From the NCBI GenBank assembly GCA_900753405.1, contig CAADYZ010000014.1, positions 1-5,120 of the forward strand: 5,120 nucleotides of DNA, in the 5' to 3' direction. The stretch's first letter is position 1, and every line of letters begins with the position of its first letter. Of the stretch, positions 1 to 5,120 are shown one piece after another. Made by a program: the position numbers and the translations under genes. Below the pieces are notes generated by a model. It searched no databases. It had not been told where the DNA came from and saw nothing but the letters and a program-made list of their open reading frames with translations. Source of the DNA: Campylobacteraceae bacterium (GTDB lineage: Bacteria > Campylobacterota > Campylobacteria > Campylobacterales > Campylobacteraceae).

Positions 1-374
1 AATTTACCTGCTGAAACGCTGTTAAAAGCCGTGTTGCGAAGTTCGCTCGCCGCGTCATTTAGAGTTTTTGAGCCGTCCGCCTCGCAAACCGCCTCGTGCG
101 TCCTGCTCTGCCACCGCGTCGCCGTTTGGTGGTGAGATAATTCTTGTGAGCTGTTAAAAAGTTCGCTTTGTAAGCAAAATTTGCAATTGTCTTTTAACTT
201 AACCTTGTCAAGCGGGCAACCGCCCCCGCCGTTTAAAATCGCAAATCCTACACTTCGCAAACCCGCAAAGCTCGCGCCGTTTAGGGCGTTTGCGCCGACA
301 AATTCGGCGTTTTCACCGCGTTTTACCGCCGTCAAATTGCAGTTTCTCACCGCTTTTTTACCAACATTTTTCAT
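1..374 (-). CDS. Unrecognised protein, partial at left edge (3' end missing)
   Basis: The frame runs from an ATG at 374-372 to the left edge with no stop, giving at least 124 residues. I do not recognise the protein. It starts MKNVGKKAVRNCNLTAVKRG and continues with a Gly/Ala/Asn-rich stretch, a GGGGCP turn at about residues 49-54, and several cysteines (residues 12, 53, 66 and 69, plus one later). No signal peptide, membrane segment or known motif is apparent. The best evidence that it is real is the start: GGAGG sits 7 bases upstream of the ATG, and an in-frame TGA at 401-399 leaves no better start. It is far richer in G+C than the genes to its right (35/60 at 241-300), so it may belong to a different, more host-like segment. 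It is separated from the preceding minus-strand gene by 261 bases of repeat-rich DNA and is probably not in the same operon. High G+C favours chance open frames, and the opposite strand is also partly open, so a decayed or non-coding stretch remains possible. Confidence 0.5.
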   Translation of the reverse strand, partial: MKNVGKKAVRNCNLTAVKRGENAEFVGANALNGASFAGLRSVGFAILNGGGGCPLDKVKLKDNCKFCLQSELFNSSQELSHHQTATRWQSRTHEAVCEADGSKTLNDAASELRNTAFNSVSAGK

Positions 375-381
375 TTTAAAA

Positions 382-386
382 CCTCC
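382..386 (-). promoter_or_regulatory. Ribosome binding site (GGAGG) for the left-edge gene
   Basis: On the minus strand the order is CGGAGG, then TTTTAAA, then ATG at 374. The core is a perfect GGAGG with 7 bases of spacing. This site fixes the start at 374 and is the main argument that the left-edge frame is translated. Confidence 0.6.
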
Positions 387-413
387 GTTTTTGAGTTTTC
401 AAAATGAAATTTG

Positions 414-463
414 CCTAAATTTTCAAAGCAACGCTTTGAAAATTTCACGCCTTGGCGTTTAGG
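414..463. repeat. Compound inverted repeat with three possible arms
   Basis: The core is a perfect 13-base inverted repeat: AAATTTTCAAAGC at 417-429 and GCTTTGAAAATTT at 433-445, separated by AAC. Just right of it, ACGCC (447-451) and GGCGT (454-458) form a second, small palindrome. An outer pair, CCTAAA (414-419) and TTTAGG (458-463), could enclose both to give a three-way-junction shape, at the cost of a few core base pairs. Neither strand has a run of T directly after the core stem, so this is not a typical intrinsic terminator. It lies in the leader of the gene starting at 374, about 30 bases upstream of its ribosome binding site. A role in RNA structure, or an interspersed genomic repeat, are both possible. 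Confidence 0.6.
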
Positions 464-483
464 TGTAAAATTTTAAGATTGTC

Positions 484-530
484 AAAACCGAATTTGAAAC
501 TCTGCAAATTTGCAAACCAAATTCAGTTTT
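484..530 (-). repeat. Imperfect inverted repeat, possible end of the minus-strand operon
   Basis: The arms AAAACCGAATTTG (484-496) and CAAATTCAGTTTT (518-530) are complementary at 12 of 13 positions. The single difference is a G:U pair in minus-strand RNA but a C-A mismatch in plus-strand RNA, so the stem is best formed by minus-strand transcripts. The 21-base loop contains the palindrome TGCAAATTTGCA (503-514). In minus-strand RNA the stem ends in UUUU followed by GAC. It lies about 105 bases past the stop of the membrane-protein gene and could be a weak terminator for that operon. The U tract is short, so termination is only a possibility. Confidence 0.4.
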
Positions 531-635
531 TGCAAAACCGTAATTGCGAAAGCACAAATGATCAAAACTGCAAAGCCAAGATTGCATCAAGCTGATTATG
601 TTAAACAAGTATTCTTTGACAAAAAATAAACAAAG

Positions 636-1112
636 TTATGATTTTTTACTCACCTCTTTACCCTCTATTAAAAGACCTGCGATTAAAATCTTTGTAACAA
701 AATACATCAATAGTAAATTTAAGAAAATTATACTAATAATGCACGCTTTTACAAAAGCATTTAACACAAATATGCTGTTTGCTACTACTGATACCATAGA
801 AACAACAAATAAAAATACCATAGTAAATAAACCAACATAAATACTGATTTTAAAGTATGATTGCAATGTATGAATTAATAGATTTTTATCATTCTTTACA
901 TCTATCACACTGCATATTTTACCTAAATATTTTGAGCCGTAAAGCGCCGATATACTGGCAGTATAAAACCCTAAAACTATTGATAAAAATGTAATAAAAT
1001 TCTGCATTAAAGTTTCTCTGATATATATACCTATAACTTTATCGCAAATTAATGAACCAATAAAAACAAATATCAACATAGCAAATACTATTACGATATG
1101 TGTTCTATACAT
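636..1112 (-). CDS. Small four-pass membrane protein, unknown function (possible effector)
   Basis: This gene encodes 158 residues ending in TAA at 638-636. I chose the ATG at 1112 because AAAGGA lies 8 bases upstream; an in-frame GTG at 1118 is only 2 bases from that site. Four hydrophobic segments are visible, at about residues 5-24, 38-58, 88-112 and 121-148. The loop between the second and third (about 61-87) is hydrophilic and carries several lysines (KYLGKI, DVKNDKN), and the tail reads GKEVSKKS. By the positive-inside rule both ends and this loop face the cytoplasm. No enzyme motif is seen. The start overlaps the end of the preceding gene by 8 bases (ATGTATAG), so the two are probably translationally coupled and may act together. 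The DNA is very AT-rich (13/60 G+C at 601-660), consistent with horizontal acquisition. A membrane-perturbing effector paired with the upstream soluble protein is an inference from architecture; no family was recognised. Confidence 0.75.
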   Translation of the reverse strand: MYRTHIVIVFAMLIFVFIGSLICDKVIGIYIRETLMQNFITFLSIVLGFYTASISALYGSKYLGKICSVIDVKNDKNLLIHTLQSYFKISIYVGLFTMVFLFVVSMVSVVANSIFVLNAFVKACIISIIFLNLLLMYFVTKILIAGLLIEGKEVSKKS

Positions 1113-1893
1113 TTTCACATTCCTTTATTTTTGCAATAAGACTATTCATTACCAAAATTTCATTATACATCCCATTCTCATCCGTTTTAATATTTATATC
1201 CTCAGACTCAACATAACTCTCTATATTAAAAACAGACTCTATCTTGCTGTCATTTTCGCCAATAACTACCAAGCTATCAAATTCGCAATTATTTTTTCTA
1301 GCGACAAGACTCTCCAAACAACCAGCAAAATTTTCTGTTACGGGTTTATTTTTATAATCCATACTAATATAAAATGTTTCAGGCTGTCCTAATCCAAAAA
1401 TATCAGACATATTATCAAATAATCCAACCTCGTTTGTAAAAAGATTGGTTTTTGAAGTAAAACTAATCTTTTTAACTCTAACAATATTGCTTATAAATTC
1501 TTGTGGAGTTTTAAAAAACCTCTTTATAATGCAATCTTTTTGAATATCTTCTTTAAAATACTCTTGTAAAAATGTCTTGTCTTTATCTTTTTGCAAAAAC
1601 AGCGTTTGATTTTGAAAATCATATAAACTAAATATTTGGTTATTTAGTTCTGTTTGCGTTTTTCTTCTTGGATTATCAACAATTCCTCCTTGTTCCTCAT
1701 CAAAAGCATCAGCACCATATGGCAAACCTTTACCAAAATTAGCATATATCCACAAAAATCTATTTTCAAGTTTTTTTATATTAATTAGATAAGTTTTATT
1801 TTTTATTTTATATTCCCTTTCTTTTGCTTCTGTAAAATCATTAATAGATGGATAATCCCTATTAACTACAAATTGATATTTATAAAATTTCAT
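1105..1893 (-). CDS. Unrecognised soluble protein, second gene of the operon
   Basis: This gene encodes 262 residues ending in TAG at 1107-1105. The start is the ATG at 1893, preceded by GGAGG at a 5-base spacing. A longer reading from TTG at 1905 would put the start codon on the ribosome binding site itself and is rejected. The protein has no signal peptide and no membrane segment, so it is probably cytoplasmic. It begins with a short beta-like segment (FYKYQFVVNRDYPS), then alternates Lys/Glu-rich stretches with hydrophobic ones. Landmarks are FLWIYANFGKGLPYGADAF (about 46-64), DNPRRKTQ (73-80), IFSLYDFQNQTLFLQKDKDK (87-106), a basic stretch IVRVKKISFTSK (137-148), and a Gly/Pro-rich FGLGQPETFYISMDY (166-180). 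I see no nuclease, helicase, ATPase or DNA-binding motif that I could name. It starts 24 bases after the restriction-modification gene stops and overlaps the membrane-protein gene by 8 bases, so the three are probably co-transcribed. It is AT-rich (17/60 G+C at 1561-1620). A partner or sensor for the membrane protein is a reasonable but unproven guess. Confidence 0.8.
   Translation of the reverse strand: MKFYKYQFVVNRDYPSINDFTEAKEREYKIKNKTYLINIKKLENRFLWIYANFGKGLPYGADAFDEEQGGIVDNPRRKTQTELNNQIFSLYDFQNQTLFLQKDKDKTFLQEYFKEDIQKDCIIKRFFKTPQEFISNIVRVKKISFTSKTNLFTNEVGLFDNMSDIFGLGQPETFYISMDYKNKPVTENFAGCLESLVARKNNCEFDSLVVIGENDSKIESVFNIESYVESEDINIKTDENGMYNEILVMNSLIAKIKECENV
1121..1126 (-). promoter_or_regulatory. 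Ribosome binding site (AAAGGA) deciding the membrane-protein start
   Basis: AAAGGA on the minus strand lies inside the end of the upstream gene, 8 bases before the ATG at 1112 but only 2 bases before the in-frame GTG at 1118. The spacing favours the ATG and removes two residues from the longest possible reading. Confidence 0.6.
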
Positions 1894-1898
1894 ATCGA

Positions 1899-1903
1899 CC
1901 TCC
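1899..1903 (-). promoter_or_regulatory. Ribosome binding site (GGAGG) deciding the start of the 262-residue protein
   Basis: The minus strand reads GGAGG, then TCGAT, then ATG at 1893. The site lies in the 24-base gap after the restriction-modification gene and overlaps the alternative TTG codon at 1905-1903, which rules that codon out as the start. Confidence 0.7.
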
Positions 1904-1917
1904 AAAGAACAATAAAT

Positions 1918-4900
1918 TTAATCTGCAATGGATTTGATGATATTAGAATCCAAACCATAAAGCTGATAAACCAAATCATCAAGTTTGACTTGCAAGGATT
2001 TGAGAGTTTGCGTGTTGTCTATGCCACGCTCGAATTTAGCTTTTTGGGCGGCAAAAGCCTCGTCAAAAAGTGCTTCAAATTCAGCAAGTTGCTCTTTGTT
2101 TGGGATTATGATAGGGATTTGCCTAAAATCGTTTATTTGCGTAGCGACTGTATTATTTACAAATGTCTTTATATAATTTCCAAGCAAAGAACTACAAATT
2201 ATACAAACCAAAAATTTATCACTTATTAAATGACATTGCGAAAATAACGACATACTTTGCACATCAAAAACGCTTTTATTGTTTAAACGACATTTTATAA
2301 ACTCACTACCAACAACACTCCAACAAAATCCCTCTTTGAAATAAAATTGCGGATTACGAACCACAGGCATTCCCTCACCTTTTTTGCCTGAATTTTCCTT
2401 TAAGAATTTCACATTTTCCTTACTCCAAGCGATATAATAAGGCGTTGGCAAATACCAGCGATTGCCGTCTTTATCGCCTTTATCATAAGGCACAAAACAT
2501 TTGGGCGAATTTATGCCATTAGCCTTTTCATCATCGCTTAGACTTGCAATATCTGCTATAAGTTCATCGTTTGTGATGCGGTAGATAAAGCCTTGTCCAA
2601 AAATATCACGACCAAATTTTTCTTTTGCATTGTCAAAAATTTGCCAAATTTCATTTTCGTTTTTGCTTTCTAAAAACTCTTGTGCGGATTTTTTGTTTGC
2701 GAAATTTAGCCCTAAATCCTGCCATACTTGCTTTGCTTTAAAAAGCTTTTCAGCCCTTGCCTCTTTGGTGCGTGTGGCTTCTTTGCTTCCACTTCGCACA
2801 GCTATGAATCTGCCGTTGTTTGCGGTGGCTAGTCCTTGTCCGCCGTCTGTGATAAGCCCTAGTAAGGTCAAATCGCCCTCTTTTAGTGAATCGCGGTAAC
2901 TTTGAATGTCTAAATGATTTTTGGATATTTTTGCCGAAGTGTCAATTTTACTCCACCAGCGCGACATTAGGGCTTTTATGGGTTTGTCGAATTTTTCATA
3001 AATTGCAAGGTTATAAGCATTAGGTTTAAAAATAGCTTGTGCATTTGCGTTTTGGTAGATGCTTTGGTGAATTTCATAAACTTTTGGATTGTCAAAATTT
3101 TTAGTAGCGTCTATGAAATGCAACATACTCTCTTGTGTAGGTTGCCTTTTGGCAAACTGAGTGATACAAGTATCAACCATAGCTGAGTAAAATGGGTTTG
3201 CGCTATCGCAAATAAAATGCAGAGTGTTATCTAAAAGCAATTTGCGTAAATTTGCCTTTGTGCCAATCGTCCAAAAGGTTTTGGGCGTGATAAATGAGAT
3301 AATGCCATTTGGTGCAACGGCGCGAAATGCGCTAAAAAAGGCGTGATTGTAAGCGTCATCAAAAAAGCCGTCTTGTGCCAAAAGGGCGGATTTGTTTTGT
3401 TGGTGGATTTTGCCTTTGGTAGAAATGTAAGGCGGATTGCCTATGCAAATGTCAAATTTGCTTTCGCCGAAAAATAATTCACTTTCAAAAAACAGTGCAG
3501 CATTTAGCTCGTCAAATGGATTTAAAGTCAGAATTTGGCGCGCTGTTTGGCTAGTAAGCCACGAATTAAGGCTAATATCATCTCGTTTTTTGAAAAACTG
3601 CTCTTTGAGTTGGTCTTTGGCGTTTTTGTTTGTAGCTTGAAAGTATGATTTTGCTATGTTTTTTAACTCACTAATTAAAGCTGTGTAATCATCATCAAGC
3701 CTGCCTTCACCTAAATCAAGCCTAATAAAACTATTTGCACTTACGAATTTAAAATCCAAATTTGGTAAAGGTAAAATGCCAAAATTTGGTTTCGACTTAT
3801 CAATTTTGGTTTCTATGATAAGCGACAAAAAGCAACGGAGGCGCGAAATTTCAGTGGCAATCGGCTGAATGTCTGTGCCATAAATTTGATTTTTGATAAT
3901 GTCTAATTTTCTTTCATATAGACTTCTTTGGTCGTTTAACAACTCTTGTAAAATGACAATCTCGTGCAAAACGCCCAAAGGAAAAGCTCCGCTGCCGCAA
4001 AACAAATCCAAAATTTTAAGTGAATTTAAAATCTGCAACACAAGCTTTTTTTCTTGGTCTGAAAAATGCACTTCATTAGTAGTAAAAAGTGTGTTTAATT
4101 TCTCGTGTAATGCCTTGTCAAGTTTTGACTCTAAGGCTCTAAAAATGGCGTTTTTACACATAAAACTGACTATATTTCTAGGAGTGTAAAAGCTGCCTGT
4201 TGCTTTGCGAACATTGGTGCTTTCGTCTAAATTTGGGTCAATTTCAGCAAGCAAGTTTTCAAAAATTTGCCCTAACATTTCAGGGTCAAGAGAAACTTCT
4301 TGATCTATTGGACTTTGTTCGTCGATAGTAAAGTGGTATTGGTCAAAAATGGAAAAAAGCTTTTCAAAAATGCTATCTGGTATATTTACTTGGCTAAATC
4401 CTCCTAAATCACTAGAATGATAACAATCAATCGCACTTGGACTAAACAAGCCGCCGTTAAGGTAAGGGATGTTTGCAAAAAGCGAATTTGAGTTGATATA
4501 TTCTAGGCGCTTGTCTAGCGGTGTGTTAAGCACTTCAAAAAATAGAGGTGCGAGCGTGTTTTGATAGTAATCTTTATGTGGCGTAAAAATCTCATTTGGC
4601 ACAAATGAAAGCTGTTGTAAAAAACGGACAAAAAGCACTCTGCCAAGCAATTTTATGCTAAATTCCTTCTTACTTTGCGTGTCAAGTGGTATGCTTGCTT
4701 TGAGTAAAATTTCATCAAAAATTTCTTTAATTTGAGTGTAAAACTCCTTGCTCACTGGCTCTTGCGAGAAGGCTTTTTCAAGGTCTGCTAAAATCAAATT
4801 TGGTTTTTGCAGATTTGCGGTTTGGGCGGCGGCGGCGGTTGAGTTTGCGGCGGTTTTGGCGTTTTGCGCGGTGGCAATAAGGTTTGAAAGCGCTTTTTGT

Positions 4901-5120
4901 GCGGTGGCGGTTTTGTCGTGTCCGAGGATGAAGCTTTGGCGTTTTGGGCTACTGAACGAGACTTTGTTGGCTTCGTAGTCAAAGCCGCTTGTGACAAGCG
5001 AGAGGCGAAATTCGCTTTGCTTTTTTGAGTGAAAAACGCACAAAAGAGCGGAGAATGGGCTGTTTTTTAGGGCGTTTTTAAGCTCGGTGTGGATGCCGAT
5101 TTTGGCGTGGATGCTTTCGC
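1918..5120 (-). CDS. Type IIG-like (Eco57I-type) restriction-modification protein with adenine methyltransferase core, N-terminus beyond right edge
   Basis: The protein likely transfers a methyl group from S-adenosylmethionine to adenine N6 at a specific DNA site, and may also cut unmodified DNA. At least 1066 residues are visible, ending in TAA at 1920-1918. The frame stays open to the right edge (upstream residues include HTELKNALKNSPFSALL), so a TTG at 5043 is not the true start and probably about 100 residues are missing. From the N-terminal side: SSPKRQSFILGHDKTATAQ; an Ala-rich linker (4804-4893); LEKAFSQEPVSKEFY, a typical segment of this family; methyltransferase motif X GSFYTPRNIVSFM (4159-4197); SAM-binding motif I DLFCGSGAF (3982-4008); catalytic motif IV NPPY (3427-3438). 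The order X-I-IV is that of gamma-class N6-adenine methyltransferases. The C-terminal third looks like a TaqI-like specificity region: GLITDGGQGLATANNGRF near 2806-2860, NPQFYFKEGFCWS near 2317-2355, and NDFRQIPII (2107-2133). No PD-(D/E)XK nuclease site is clear in the visible part; it may lie in the missing N-terminus. A PglX-like (BREX) methyltransferase is a less likely alternative, because no other BREX gene is seen. No frameshift or internal stop was found. Confidence 0.92.
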   Translation of the reverse strand, partial: ESIHAKIGIHTELKNALKNSPFSALLCVFHSKKQSEFRLSLVTSGFDYEANKVSFSSPKRQSFILGHDKTATAQKALSNLIATAQNAKTAANSTAAAAQTANLQKPNLILADLEKAFSQEPVSKEFYTQIKEIFDEILLKASIPLDTQSKKEFSIKLLGRVLFVRFLQQLSFVPNEIFTPHKDYYQNTLAPLFFEVLNTPLDKRLEYINSNSLFANIPYLNGGLFSPSAIDCYHSSDLGGFSQVNIPDSIFEKLFSIFDQYHFTIDEQSPIDQEVSLDPEMLGQIFENLLAEIDPNLDESTNVRKATGSFYTPRNIVSFMCKNAIFRALESKLDKALHEKLNTLFTTNEVHFSDQEKKLVLQILNSLKILDLFCGSGAFPLGVLHEIVILQELLNDQRSLYERKLDIIKNQIYGTDIQPIATEISRLRCFLSLIIETKIDKSKPNFGILPLPNLDFKFVSANSFIRLDLGEGRLDDDYTALISELKNIAKSYFQATNKNAKDQLKEQFFKKRDDISLNSWLTSQTARQILTLNPFDELNAALFFESELFFGESKFDICIGNPPYISTKGKIHQQNKSALLAQDGFFDDAYNHAFFSAFRAVAPNGIISFITPKTFWTIGTKANLRKLLLDNTLHFICDSANPFYSAMVDTCITQFAKRQPTQESMLHFIDATKNFDNPKVYEIHQSIYQNANAQAIFKPNAYNLAIYEKFDKPIKALMSRWWSKIDTSAKISKNHLDIQSYRDSLKEGDLTLLGLITDGGQGLATANNGRFIAVRSGSKEATRTKEARAEKLFKAKQVWQDLGLNFANKKSAQEFLESKNENEIWQIFDNAKEKFGRDIFGQGFIYRITNDELIADIASLSDDEKANGINSPKCFVPYDKGDKDGNRWYLPTPYYIAWSKENVKFLKENSGKKGEGMPVVRNPQFYFKEGFCWSVVGSEFIKCRLNNKSVFDVQSMSLFSQCHLISDKFLVCIICSSLLGNYIKTFVNNTVATQINDFRQIPIIIPNKEQLAEFEALFDEAFAAQKAKFERGIDNTQTLKSLQVKLDDLVYQLYGLDSNIIKSIAD
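4825..4838 (-). repeat. Short GCC trinucleotide repeat encoding four alanines
   Basis: The plus strand has GGC repeated four times plus GG. On the coding strand this is four GCC codons for Ala, in an Ala/Thr/Asn/Gln-rich linker of the restriction-modification protein spanning 4804-4893. Because the unit is three bases, slippage would change linker length without shifting the frame. Four units is short, so active variation is not implied. Confidence 0.6.

Noticed and set aside
181..462. Plus-strand open frame of 93 codons starting at TTG
   Set aside because: It overlaps the minus-strand frame with the strong ribosome binding site, runs through the palindromic cluster and has no good start signal.
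456..485. Possible minus-strand promoter with TTGACA at 485-480
   Set aside because: The -35-like hexamer is perfect, but no good -10 hexamer lies 16-18 bases downstream (best is CTAAAC), so it is not reported as a promoter.
614..635. CTTTG/CAAAG inverted repeat just after the membrane-protein gene as a terminator
   Set aside because: The stem is only 5 base pairs with a 12-base loop and no following U tract.
598..840. Plus-strand open frame of 80 codons
   Set aside because: It is antisense to the membrane-protein gene, which has a better start, hydrophobic periodicity and operon context.
1873..2229. Plus-strand open frame of 118 codons across the junction of two minus-strand genes
   Set aside because: It is antisense to the conserved C-terminal end of the restriction-modification gene and to the start of the next gene, and has no family resemblance.
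4046..4052. Run of seven T (A on the coding strand) in the restriction-modification gene as a phase-variable tract
   Set aside because: Seven A/T is ordinary for this composition, and no long poly-G or poly-C tract, the usual phase-variation switch in Campylobacter, occurs in the window.
4748..4997. Short frames on both strands over the G+C-rich linker region
   Set aside because: They are shadows produced by the GCC/GCG-rich codons of the restriction-modification gene, whose frame is continuous through this stretch.

Overview
The window reads as an accessory region of an epsilonproteobacterial (Campylobacter-like) chromosome. This rests on AT-rich DNA with many AAATTTT/GCAAATTTGC words, Lys/Asn/Phe-rich proteins, GGAGG-type ribosome binding sites and short overlapping genes. 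Base composition is strongly uneven: 35/60 G+C at 241-300, 13/60 at 601-660, 17/60 at 1561-1620, 23/60 at 2401-2460 and 36/60 at 4801-4860. The organism is an inference; no ribosomal RNA, tRNA or housekeeping gene is present to confirm it.

All four genes I can support lie on the minus strand. The right 62% (1918 to the right edge) is one long open gene for a Type IIG-like (Eco57I-type) restriction-modification protein. It has a gamma-class N6-adenine methyltransferase core followed by a target-recognition region. It is cut by the right edge, so its true start and N-terminus are not in this window. Twenty-four bases downstream follows a 262-codon gene (1105-1893) for a soluble protein I do not recognise. 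This overlaps by 8 bases a 158-codon gene (636-1112) for a small protein with four predicted membrane segments. Spacing and well-placed ribosome binding sites suggest one transcript: modification enzyme, then soluble unknown, then membrane unknown.

Between 375 and 635 there is no gene. It holds two inverted-repeat structures, 414-463 and 484-530. Left of that is a further minus-strand reading frame, from 374 to the left edge. It has an excellent Shine-Dalgarno sequence and much higher G+C, and I do not recognise it.

The restriction-modification protein would methylate adenines at a specific site and may cut unmodified DNA. The downstream pair, a soluble partner plus a small multi-spanning membrane protein, has the architecture of many two-gene phage-defence modules (soluble sensor plus membrane effector). 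That role is inferred from gene layout only and is the most interesting lead here. A second lead is that the restriction-modification gene looks mosaic: its first roughly 320 visible bases are much richer in G+C than the rest, with the change at an Ala-rich linker.
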